64,000 nucleotides of DNA. Origin: Phalacrocorax aristotelis. Lineage: Eukaryota > Chordata > Aves > Suliformes > Phalacrocoracidae. Under the pieces are notes generated by a model. It did not search any database. It was not told the origin of the DNA and was given only the letters and a program-made list of their open reading frames with translations. The stretch is from contig NC_134277.1 in assembly GCF_949628215.1 (NCBI RefSeq), positions 58,745,918-58,809,917 on the forward strand, read 5' to 3'. This document shows positions 51,601 to 64,000 of the stretch, piece by piece. Position 1 is the first letter of the stretch. Each line of letters opens with the position of its first letter. The translations under genes were made by a program, and so were the position numbers.

Positions 51601-54600
51601 GAATGTAAAAAAATGCAAGGTGGTGGTTTGTTTTTTTTTAAACCTGCAGATTTATCAATTACCTTCTTGACAACTTGTTGCAATTATTTTTCTGTTATCC
51701 CATAATCTGTTAATTATTCTCATGAATAGCCACTACACACACCTTGGCGTACCTTAGAAACAGTATCACTTAGCCCCAGTGAAGCCTCTAATATACCTAT
51801 TTTTACCAACAATGAATGAAATATTGAGAGAAAATAAACTAGAGTTGCAAGTACTTAATACTGGTCACTAAATACAAGAGAATAAATATAAGATCCTAGA
51901 AGGATGGTAGTAAGATAGATTCATGATATATATGGGTTGCAAACTTCCCCCCACCTTCCTAATGCCACAACTTTTCTAGTGACAAGGGAAACAGCAGTCT
52001 TTTCATCTCCTTGTCAGCTCCAAGATGCAAACTGAAGAGCTTTATTCACTAAGAAATGTAAAGTAATAGACAGTGAAAGACCATTTTTGAAAGGTTCTCC
52101 ATCACTCATGCACTAAGAAACCTTCATTGCTACAGCAGCAACAGCAATGCTTTCTAGCAGGGGCTCCCGGCGTCTGCTACAAGGCTCAGTGATGCCATAG
52201 GAGGAAAGTAACATTTAATTTTACTTCTTTATTGGTGGGTGGGAGGGATAGGAATGTAACAAATGACCCCTGACATAAGGCATTTCATGGAGAATTGACC
52301 AGTTGGGATTAATGGCCCTTGGCTGCATTTGGGCTATAAAATTTTTTCAGCCAGCCATTAATTTTCAAGAAATGCTCTGTGCCTCAGTCATTATTACTTA
52401 AATAAAAACATAGATTGTATATACGGTCAAATCAAATTACGGCTAGAATTTTGTCAAGCACAGATAAGGGTATAAATTTACTGTGTTATTAAAGCTTTTC
52501 CTTTTACATTCAGACAACTGTAGTTTGGTAGTGGGAATGACTGCTATACATGCCCAAGGAAAATGCCCTTGCTTCGTCCTTGTGTGGTGCGATCACAGGA
52601 TTAGAAGCCAGGATAACTATTAAAAAAAAATCATCATAAATTACCTTTATTTTTCTGTTATGAGCATGAAGAAAAGTAGTGTACATATATGTACAGATAT
52701 TCATTGTAATTACATCCAACAATATGTATACTTATCACATAAAAATATATACCGTACATTAAACGCATAGAGAGTGGTGTCACATTTTTGCAATGGATTT
52801 GGGCTGACTGCATTAATTACATGTGCCAAAGCTGGAAGTGCATAGCACCGATCATCCTAAAGAAAGCTAATGAAACTCTCCTGTCACACTTACATTCCCC
52901 AGATTTTGCTGCACACTGCAGGAGCACCAATTTATAAAAAGGAGTTTAACAAAATATTATTGAAGCTATGGCTTGCAAGCGTGGGTCTGTAAAGCCAGGT
53001 ACTTCAACTGCTATCAGTAAGACCATACAGTGATCTGAGGAGGAGAAAGACTATAACCAATAACATTTTAGAAGCCTCTATAAATGACTTAAAATAGATT
53101 TTCTGTACAAGTGCCTTGACTTGAAAATCTAATGGTAAGGTCTGGACCCATGATAGGTATATGGTCCAGTATAGTTAGTATTAATGTAAGCTTTTTACCA
53201 TAAAGAGAGGGAATTTATAAGCTTAGCAGAGATTACAAAGCATCTATGTAGAGCCAAGGATGATCCACAGATATCTGATTTTAAAATCGTGGACACTTTC
53301 TATGTATACAGAAGTGATGCTAGTTCATGCCTGGAGATGTCCTACCTTTATGAGATGCACCGTTTTTCTCCCACCCAGCCCAGAGCAGGATGCCTTTTGA
53401 GGCAGGCTGTGTCCTCAGGTGTGGCCCCACTGAGGATGCAGCAGAGCACTGATGAATTTTGAGGTGACAGAGCTAAGAAAGGAACGGTGAAGCTTCACCT
53501 CAACCCTGCAGCAGCCTGGTCCCCAGCAGCGATGGGGGACTAATGCCATTCCCTGTCTCTGAAGGGAGGCAGGGCTGGACATCAGGCTCCATGCTGTTCC
53601 TCAGCACCTGAGGCTGACGGGGCATCTGCAGTGTGTGCCAGGTCACCCCAACATCCCTGAGGGGTGATACTGGGTTTTACACTGTTTTTACAATACCACT
53701 TGTAGAAAATGAAGGACATTCTAAATCTGTGTCAGTAACACCCATTTATTTAAGGGCAAATACCAATGTTATTTATGTTAAACGCACATTACTTCATTTC
53801 AATTCATGGGCATGCTGTCTCTAACCCTCTCTCACCTCCCTGCATTGGTGCTGGGCTCCCCAGCATCCTCACTGTGGTGCCCCTGAGGTGCTCTGACCAC
53901 TCCTTCTCCCACTCAAACCCAGGTCTTCTCCCCCTTGTCTCCTGCACAGGCAGGCATGCCCCTCCTCCATCCAGTTACCACACTGAGCACACTCACACTC
54001 CCTTCCCACATCAAGAAGTGCCTTTTGCCCTAGCGAAATAACAACCCGAGTTTTCCAAGCTACTCAACACCTGGAGATTGCTAAGTGAGAAGGAAGTTTG
54101 ACCAAAACATGTGAAAATGGGCCTGTTTTAGAAAGAGTTTCAGCTGTCAAAATCATTTGCTATTCCTAACATCTTCCACAATGGTCAGCCTCATGCCTTG
54201 TTAGCTCTGTAGATCACACCAAGACTTTAAAGCAGTGTGATATTAAATGCTCTAAAAGATGACAAAACCAGGGCAGCGCCCAGTGTAATGTAAGTTTTAT
54301 ACTAATATACAACCAGTGAAATAATGACTTACTGCCTCCACACTTCATGGACACATTTGAAAAAAAGAAATTAAAATTGCATGTTTTGATTCATGTTGGC
54401 CTTCTTCAGCCTTGTACTTAATGTAGTCACTGATATGCAAACCAATTTTATCAAGTCCCAGTAGATTAGTTTGGCTGGTACTATGACAGAACCAAAAAAG
54501 TCAGGTTTGATCAGGCTCTGATGCTGAATAGCTAGTCAGCTCTAAATCTGCATTTCCTGGCAACTGCCCATTTACTGTGAGCACACACAGTTGGCAGAGA

Positions 54601-57600
54601 AGTGTTTTGTAAGTACACAACACTGGACAAAACCTATTCTCAATTCCTAGGCCATGTCCACCCCAGGAATTCAGTGCACCATAACTGAGAAAGAGGCCAA
54701 AATTTTCTTTCCTTTTTCATTCTTTGTACAGAAATGAAACTTTTTCTACAAATTGTGTTAAAACACAAAAGAATCAGAAAGCAAATGTTAATTTCTTCCA
54801 TAAAATATTTGCTACATTTGCTCATTGCTTTTGTGTTATAATTTCTGTAATTGGTACTGCAGAAGTTGGAGAAAAATGCATATCCACCTTAAAAGGTAGT
54901 GAAACCCTGTAATGATGGTTAATAGTAGTTATTACAGTTAATTCACCAAACAGATGGAGCATAAGAGATCACATGGTGTGAAAGATACAATTCAAACAGT
55001 CTTAGTGTCCTGGAAAAATATAAAAACAATAGAGAAGAAAGATATATTTATATGCCATGGATTTAACTTCTTTTCTGAGTAGAGAAAAGGTAGAAAGACA
55101 CTGCTAGGTGATATTGCCATGTACCCTATGTGCACAACCAGACTCGAGAAACAATTAGGTAAGAAGAATCATACTTTACCAAAAGAGATGCAGCTAATGG
55201 TCAAAAATGGTCATCATAAACCAGTATATCTTACCAGCATTTCAAAGAAATGTATGAGCTGGTAGATGGAGAAAACAGTAGCACTGTTAAAAAATTAATT
55301 AAAAAAATAAAATTAACTTTAAAAATTAAAAAATTATAACATTTTTTTCAAAAAGGAAAATGCTTTCCCTAACAGTATGTTTATGGGGAGATAACAGCAC
55401 TAGCTGTGACCACTGGTTAATGCAAATCCACTTGCCTCTTTTGCTACATCCTCCTTGCTTTATTTCCCTCTGTTCATCAATGTATTAAATTATTTTTGTA
55501 AGTTTTTTTGCAAGATTGAGAGCCTTTTGAGGCAGGGATTGTATATATGCTATATGTTCACACACTGCTTCTTCAAGCCTTGGTTGTGGCTTCTAGACAT
55601 CACAGCAAAGACTGAAAAACAAAAATTTTATCAGCTTAGAAATATGACCCACAAGATGTAAGACGGATAGATATTTACGTATGTATTTCGACTTTAGAAG
55701 TATGAATCCAAATACTTTCGAAAACATTAGCAGTAATCTGTGCTACGCCTAAGCAAACTAAGGATGGATTAAGGGGTGAAAGAAATAGTCTTTAATTCCA
55801 AGATTTCTGGAGATTTTTACCTGTAATGGTTATCAGAGGGAATTTGTTAAGTATCTCTGAAAAATCAGGCCACTTAATACAGGGCTTAATTTTGGGGTGT
55901 AAACATTTTCATCATGGTAGCATGGAAACTGCATAGTTGAGGAAAAATACCTAATACCTTTTGCAATTTAGGACTGTACTGTACTATTATTTTCCACATC
56001 AGCCAAAACTCCTTCAGCTTCCTTATGCACATGAAAAATACTCTGTCAGACACTGAGAAGCAATTATCAGCTCCGGTGTAATGAATCCCTTATGCTTATA
56101 ATTAATTTATTTTAGCTTTAAAACAAAGCAAACCTGAAATCGATAAGTATTCCACTACGCTTTCTTGTCTGCTCTACAAAAAAACAAAACCAAAAACTAG
56201 AACCAAACACAAAACTAACAACCACCAAACCAAAAACCCCAAAACATACCAGCAGGCAGCCAAAGAAGAACTATATCAACATACTTCCTGATGGTTCTCA
56301 AAGTTTTTTTGGCCTGGTTATAAAATAATTAAAGATGGTGGAAGAATTTGCTCATAATGCTTTGAACGGTATGGTGTTATCACTTGGAGATGGTTAGCTG
56401 CTCATTAATATAACGCTGAAGTATTTTTTCCTACATGTCAGTCCTCATATATATGAATTTTGCATTCATACATAAAATATATGCATGTATTTAACACACA
56501 CAAAAAAACATTGCAAAAGCACTGTTAACTGCATCATTTAGTCACTTTCAACTGATGCTGACAACAAACATGAGAATTATTTGCCTCCTTTGTACGCATC
56601 CATTAAGATACAATTTTAAACACTTGCTCAGCAGCTATTTATTCTCCTGCTTCCTGCCTCTTTGATACCAAGGGGTTTTTAATCAGACCCTTGAATTAAG
56701 ATTCTGTGAGTGGTTTTGCCTGTGGAATGTTCTGAACCTGACTCAGTACCGTGTTTATTCCAGCAGCACTGAAAGGTTTCTATCCAATGCACAGCTCAGG
56801 TTGTTGGAGTGCTGAATTCAGCCCTGATGTCTGAGAAGCTCTGAAATCTCACAAGGTGAGAAACAGCACGAGCTTACTTGATCTTGGTATTCAGGCCTTT
56901 TGTTCACTCCTGACCGAACAGTCACTATGGATGAGGACTCTGATTGGGAATGAGAAATTTCAGTCCAAAACCCCACAGTGAGATGTAGTCTCCAGAAAGG
57001 TTAACACGCTCTTCAGAACAGCAAAGATAGATTGCTGCTTACAAGTAGCACTGTGATCCACTTAGCTGAGGCGTACATAAAAAACTTTTGCTCCTTCTGC
57101 TTTCTGATGCCTTTCATGACTCTTTATGTAGGAAAGTAAACAGCTGATGCTGGCCCGGCACCTGGCCAGTCATTGTCCTGTTCATAAATCAGAATAAAGC
57201 AAACATCACTTTCTCCACAGTGCATCAGGACACAAGTTCCCAGTTGATGTTTTTTTTCAGCTGTCAGGCTTCCATATTTATCTTGTCTTTTGGAAATCAA
57301 TGCTATACAATGTGAATGTGGAGAATGGAAATGAGGAAGAAAGACATTTGCACAGTATCACTCTTCAAGTTTACTTATCTTGTAAATCCATAAGGCACCT
57401 TATGGATATATATAATAAGCATGTTATAAATAAAAAAAAAACCTAAAGAAATCATCCCTGCAAAGTAAAATCAACAACAAATTTAACCCTTTGACCCTAC
57501 TAAATGCTAGAAAAATACATGGAAAAGAGATCCCCCCTCTTAAATAATTTAAGGCAGTATATTTATGCCAGTATAACACATTGGGTATGCTTCCAGTATT

Positions 57601-60600
57601 AAAGAGGAAAAAAACTTTTTCTTAAGACTCAAGCTATAATGGAAAAGAAACAACAAAAAGCCATTTATAGTAGAACAAAGGCTTTCTCACATGGAATCAG
57701 ACCTGTATAAATAGAGTGTGTTTACAGACCTGTATAAATAAAGCAATTGTATTAGGCCAGTGTTAACTCACTTGCAACTTCTGCTGTAATTGACATATAA
57801 TTGATAGAGCAATCTATTTTCAAAGATGGTCTGCATTGGTCATGACAGGCTATTTACTTCTGAACCCTGAGACTCATTGTTCAGCTTCCTTTTAAGTGGC
57901 CCACTTTGGAGATGAGCAAAGTGAGGGCCCCAGGACTTCAACCAAAGATGAATATGTATTTTTTCAAAGTCTGATAAACTCTTTTATACTGCTTTAGCTC
58001 TGTTGTATTAGCATTACCTGCTATCACCCCACAAACAAGCACAATGCAAACGCATTTGAATCATGGAACTTCCTCTAATAGACCCAGGAGTAAATATTAA
58101 TAAAAATTTCTTTAGACATCGAATTTGACTTCTAAATAAGAATAACTCCAGAATGCACAGAATAACCCACCATTGCCTTCCACCACAGAGGAACTGAGTT
58201 GCCTGACTTTGAGCCTTGAAAACATACCTGAACTAGAAGCATAAAGTGATTAAAAATAGGTGGTGGGGATGCCCCTAAAAGAGGTTTCTGGAGGACCCTT
58301 CTAAGCCACTTCTGATTCACTGCTCATGACCTTCTTGGAGATTGTTGATCATGAGCCTATGGAAGCGGAAGGCCCAACAGCAGCGATGCAGAGGTGTAAA
58401 TAATTGTAGTGTCCACCTTCAAAGTGAAGTAATTCTCTTCATGTCCTAGATGTAATGAGCACTAGCAGGCCTTTTAAACAGACCTGAAACCTGTATTCCC
58501 CAGAAGGAATGGCCAGGAGCAAAGAGGGGGATATTTTCTTCTCTATCACAGCTCACTCTTTACAGGTTCAAGAGAATTCAGTTTGATGTCACCTACAGCA
58601 GCAAATTTCTAGGGGAAGCAGACTACTAAAGAGCTTTTGGTAAGAAATGCCAGCTGATATGCATTCTTGCCACCTCATCTGCAGATGCTGTGGAGCAGAA
58701 AAATCAAGAGACAGCCAAAACAGAAGTGAAGGTTAAATGAGACTGGTGTGAATCATGACTGTAATAACCAGCTCACCTGGGGCACGTCTCCTATGTGTAG
58801 ACAGGAGCTCAATCAAAGCAGTCTAGTATAAATGGTGTGATTTTATAGGGAATGGCTTCAGCTAACTCTACCTGGTATGTGAACATTTTGTGTTGATCAA
58901 AACCTGAAAAATCAACAGAAAATGAAAATTCAACTGGTCAGGCTTTGAGTAGTAGCAAACCCTGACATTTAGATCTCAGCTCCACAAGCAGACATCTCCT
59001 TTCAGGTAGAGGCATGTCTCCAAATCAGACCACTCATTTCACCTGCTTGGCACAGCAGGGCTTTACATTGATTGTCCCTTTCCTTCGGGTAAAAAAAATT
59101 AATCATCTTCGCTCAGCCCAACAATTGGAACCCTTAGAGCTAACCTGGCCTGAAGCAAATCAGGAAGCATATGGGTGCCCTGCTCTGACAGCAGACAATG
59201 GAGTAGCAAGTGAGGTGGGGGAGGATAAGGTCATGATACACCTCTCCCATCAGGATGCATCAGGACCACACAGGGGCCACAGCCTCAGGGGAAGATGCAA
59301 GGGTTTACATTAAGGGCCTGCCATGCTAATCCATTATGATGGGACAACGCCAAGGCTCCTCCTTCCTTGTTTGCATTTGATGCCTTCGTAAATCAGACCA
59401 GGTTTAATCCCCATGCACATACTCCAGTTAATTTAAGTGCTTAAAGCATGTACATAACCTTTAGTGAAAACCTTTTCTTTTTCAACACAGCACAGAAGCT
59501 CCAAATCAAATCAGTAGGCTGCTCCATATACTTATGAGAGATAATAGACAGGCCCCAAGTTACATATGTGAATCTCTTAACTAGTTCTAGTCTGTATGGT
59601 ATTAATTGAGTACCATACTCACTGATTTTAGGCAATAAAGCTCAAAAGATTAAAAAAAGTCCTTGCTGACAAAATGACTAGCATATTTCCTACAACGAAG
59701 AGGTCTCTCATAAACTTTTTGGGTTCACATCAGCCTATCCCAGCTGCTTTTACTCTTTCCGTCTACTTTTTTCTCCCCCACTCACCAAAAGCTGACTGAG
59801 CATTGGCTCTGCTTAGGTTAATGGGGTCCATTTTCAGCCGTCTTCTCACTTTCTGTGCAAGATTATACTACATCTTGGGGAGAACTCTACCAATACAAAT
59901 AAAGTGAACAAAAACTGAACAGCTTTCTGTTGCTCATAAAACCTTACATAGAATGCTACAACAGATACTATATTAAAACCTAAAATCAATAAATGTAAGC
60001 TGTTCCTAGCATAGTAGATATGACATTATTCTCCATGTAACTCAAGGGTCCAAAAGAGAAGAAAAAAACCCCAACCATAAAAAAGGTGATAGAGCAAAAT
60101 GGTCACTACTTCTTAAAAATTGAGTTACTTGCACTAAGAACTTAAAGCAATATTTGTACTTTTTCTCCTGGGTGATCAACAGGCAATGATTATTTGTTGA
60201 TGAGCTGCTCAGATCACTGTATGTTGGTGATGGGTTCAGAAATGACCAGTGAGTAGACAAAGAAATATTTCTCCCAAGAAATCAATTCAGCTGCTTCAGG
60301 AAAACATGATTAATGTTTTCCTGGGATGCTTCCTGCACTGGAAGGGCAGCTATGTCTGTAGACATTATTAATAGAGTGCACTCCTGTTATAAAACTCTCT
60401 CAAGTAAAGCCACCTGTAACAGAATTACCAACCTGTCAAACCTCACCAATTTGCCTTATAATACCAAGACCATCCAAACCATGCAAGTGCCTAACAAAGC
60501 TGCTATTTCTCACTCCTCCTGCCTTGCAAGGCCATGTGCCTACTAGTAGGCATGGGGAGGCGGACAGGGATTTTCTCTATTCTGCATATGTTTATAAACA

Positions 60601-63600
60601 TGTGGAAACTCGGAGAACAATGTAATGAACTCAATGACGTAGTAAACAAACTCTTACATTGAACACTTAAACTGCCCCAGGCTGGGGGAGATGCATCAGT
60701 TTTCCTCTTCAAGGTGAGAAGTATGAGTCACTGCTCTCTCACACAAATTTACTGACTTGGAAATGAGTTGTTGAATATTTCTTCCAGGTTTTTTGGACAT
60801 TGCTACAGGCTTCATCTCACTGAAACTCTACCTGATGGCATGATGACAGCATATGCTTATACTTTCTTAACCTCCAAGACACACATGTACACTCTACCTA
60901 GAGATGTTTACACCTGAATCTGCATTTGTGTGTATTGTATTTGTGTGTATTGTGTGTAAACATTGACTTTATATAATGCAAATGATCCTAGAACATAGCA
61001 TTGTGCAAGGGCTTTTTGTTGTTAAACCTACCCCCCAACCCCCTCAAAATACAGACCGCATAGCTCTTAACTTTTTCCCCATGAGAAAAGACATTGCAGA
61101 TGCATATGGAAAAGTTTCTTATTGCTACAAAAAAGACAATATATTCTCAAGATGTCAACTGAGCAATAAAGCATAAGTAACCATAAAGTATGTGGCAACT
61201 TTTCTGCAGTTTGCTGTACTTCTTTACCCAAGATATTTTTATGTGTGTGCAAATGAGCACATATATTATCCAACTTGTCATTAGTTCATATAAAACTTGA
61301 CATGGAGTATAAATTGTTAATGATGTGCAAATAATATTGCAAGTACTGAGAACTGACAAAAGTGTATAGTAGGGCCAAAAGTCAGGACAAAAAGGTAAAT
61401 GGGGAAACTTTCAGTGGCATCTTCTTTCTCTCTAAAAAAATTTAGTTCACTTTAATACCAGTCAAACAATCTTTATACTACACTGAACAAGTGAGAGAGT
61501 AGCAAAATCCTTATTTCACATGCAACAATACCGACAGGGAAATAATTAAGATTCCTTGAATGAAACCTGTAATCGTCAGTCCTAGTCCCTCTTTCAAGGC
61601 AGAAATCTTCAGATTCCCATGTCTTTGAGCACTACTGTAGGCAACTGATCTCCAAGCAGGATATGGCACTCTAGTGCCATCCTTGATTTTACACTACATT
61701 TACAGTTGGATACACTGTTTGTGTCAACAAGGGGTATTTTGTTGTTGTTATTTGCAGTTAACTGCATGAGGAAGGGTCCAATTCATAAGCACCATTAAAT
61801 ATTTACACACCAAGATCTGAAGAACAGCTGTTACAGGCCTAGAATTTGACAGGGATTACACCTCTAATGACAGAGTAAGAAAACTGCAGTCTATAATGTA
61901 AAGGTAAATCCCAGGGAAGAAGGAGAGACAGCGGGAAGCGTACTCCCTAGCTTCTTTCTTGTAACCCGTTCAGATGCTGCAACTTCTGAGATAAACAGGA
62001 AGATGTTGTTTTCCACTTTGTGTCATGATATGAAAGCAGGACAGTGTAGTTCTTTCCATCTAAAGTAAGGAAGGGTCATTGGATGTCTTCCTGCAGATGC
62101 AATAGGGTATATGAGTCAGCATGGCTGCTCTTGAGATGCTGCAGTTTAAACACTACTTCTTGCTCAAAAGTGCATAAAATCAACGTCGAGCTCATCCTGG
62201 CTTCTAGTAGTTACTGTGTAAATCATAAGGTACCCTACTGAGGCTAATTGAGTCATTTATGATTTATACCTGTTTAAAGCAAAGCAAAACTCAGGAACCT
62301 CTGTAGCCCACAGCTTATATACTCCTTGTAAATATGTGTGACTCTGAAAGTTTATCCAACCTTGTCTAAAAAAATATTTAATTTGTAAATGGCATGTTTC
62401 AAAGTCATATTTCACATCCAGCACATGTTTATACTGAAGTACATTGCATTAGCAACTCCTGGCACACCAGCCTCCTTCTACATGCAGTGTTGATTCTCTG
62501 GCTAGCAAAGCTGCCCTATTTCTTTGAGACTTTTAGGCTTCACATCAATTTTATATCTCAGTGCTCTCTGACTGAGGTTTGACGTACTGTAGAAGCTCAA
62601 GCAGAACATCAGCTACTTCTCAACCAAGACAGACATATGTATTTCACATGAACAGTTTTTATTCAGTTTGCAGGAACACAGGTTTGTAAAGCGTACTGAC
62701 AATTCAGTGCTATTACATGTTGTTCCCTAATCTATAGGCCATTATTATTACTGAAAAAAGTTCTTCTTTAATACTTCTTGAAAAAAAAAAAAGTGAAGAC
62801 AGTAACAGACACAGAAACTTTCAAGTACAGAAGTCCTGCAGGCTAAATTAATTCAAAACCAAACTTCTGCATTAAGGGAAAATAAGTCAGCAAGAAAATT
62901 GTCCAAAATGCTGTATTTGGAAAACCTGCTGATTCCACAAGTTAGGATCAATCAAATTATTACTACACATAAAAATCAGCAATTAACCTCTGGATTCTAA
63001 CCTTTCTTTTTGTATTTGCTGCCATTCATATGGTTCTAATGCCTCCACAGAAGGGGGCTTGTCCAAGCACTTAGAGTTAGTAGAGAGACAGGTTTAGGGC
63101 ACAACATTTAATTTTTATTTAAAACTAGAAACGTGGATCTTGAAATCTTAAGGCCATAGATTTGTCAAACAAGCATTTAAGAAAAGGGAACTTCCAAAGT
63201 ACCATGTAAAGAACAGAGAAAAAAAATTACATGTAGAAGAATACAATAACATCTATTAATCCTGACTAGAAATCACGATCATCCTATCACCTAAGTAAAG
63301 CAAGATTTCCTTCAGTCCAGTTAACTTTAGAAAACCAAACCCATAACTATTGCTCTTGCTCAAAGATCACTGGAAAAGTGAATTACTAACACTAAAATTT
63401 CCACGACTCCTGAAGACCTTAAGGATGTGCCAAGGCATGGAACACAATAGGACTCAAGTACTTTTCTGTCATGCCTTTAAAAATCTCTCCAAAATACTCC
63501 AGTTAATAGAAGTGGTCTTTCCAAATCGTGATTGAGACTAGGTTGCTTTCTGGAGGAAGAGGAGCTGACACTATCAGGACTACTGGTAGTCTGGAAAATA

Positions 63601-64000
63601 GAGAGATTTGTTTAATATCCAGCATATGATGCCTTACATCAGCTCTTACATTTTGAATAATAAAGTTGCTGGAGAAACTGAGTTTCAGGGAAGGGGAACA
63701 AATTACGTCGTTCACTTTAAACTAACTTTGAGGACCATTTCTCATCTCCCTAAGGAGGTGGAGCAGGGCACCAAACGATGTTCATTATTTTCCAGTGAAG
63801 CAGAAAATGAGGAAGGTGCTAACAGTCAGATTAGTGAGTTAATTCTTAATTCCCTGTTTTAGTGCTCAGTCTCATTCTGCCCTGCATTAAAACAAACAAA
63901 ACTAAAGAGCCTACCAAAGGTGAAGACTTACAACAAAGAGTAACAACACATAGTAAAGAAAAAGGGGTTAAAAGAAGTTGGGAAAAACAAGGACCACTCC
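48641..64000. other. Intergenic DNA, no gene recognised
   Basis: AT-rich non-coding sequence. Features seen are a (GTTT)n run at about 49401-49421, A/T-only blocks near 50270-50335 and 55286-55340, and a TG-rich stretch near 60927-60957. No open frame exceeds 121 codons and none shows a known motif. Conserved non-coding enhancers could lie here but cannot be recognised without alignment. Confidence 0.55.

Noticed and set aside
28490-64000. VSTM2A immunoglobulin exon
   Set aside because: It was expected on the minus strand from mammalian gene order. No open frame shows the Ig-V Cys/Trp pattern or the known peptide.

Overview
The window looks like nuclear DNA from a bird. The evidence is CR1 retrotransposon copies with avian-type 3' ends, a solo LTR of a common avian endogenous-retrovirus type, AT-rich intergenic DNA, and a compact four-exon vertebrate gene with a CpG-island promoter. 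No species can be named from sequence alone. There are no bacterial-type genes, CRISPR arrays or recognisable tRNA or rRNA genes.

The one gene identified with near certainty is SEC61G, on the + strand. It has a CpG island at about 23085-24110, coding exons at 24535-24628, 25846-25948 and 26815-26824, and a poly(A) signal at 26896. It encodes the complete 68-residue gamma subunit of the ER Sec61 translocon. In other vertebrates SEC61G lies between EGFR and VSTM2A. I could not find exons of either here, so most of the window is probably the intergenic desert on each side.

On the left (about 4150-7020, - strand) is a decayed but remarkable locus derived from ST13 (HIP, the Hsc70-interacting protein). 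It has an N-terminal segment, two to three tandem copies of the ST13 TPR module, a strongly expanded charged coiled-coil repeat region, and its own stop codon and poly(A) signal. Stops and frameshifts break it. Next to it is a 585-bp solo LTR (7281-7865).

Right of SEC61G, a coding-like terminal exon with a strong splice acceptor and a poly(A) signal (28229-28488, - strand) suggests an unidentified convergent gene. CR1 copies lie at 20626-21030, 27058-27240 and 33148-about 35520. The last keeps long reverse-transcriptase reading frames but carries a 42-bp nested insertion made only of a CR1 3' tail, flanked by a 5-bp duplication. The rest, especially 35.6-47.2 kb and 48.6-64 kb, is AT-rich non-coding DNA in which I recognise no genes.

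Regulatory-looking structure clusters around SEC61G. There is a CRE and a GC box in the promoter, two adjacent perfect hairpins in intron 2, and several CTCF-like motifs. The motif orientations would fit a domain boundary at SEC61G (inference).
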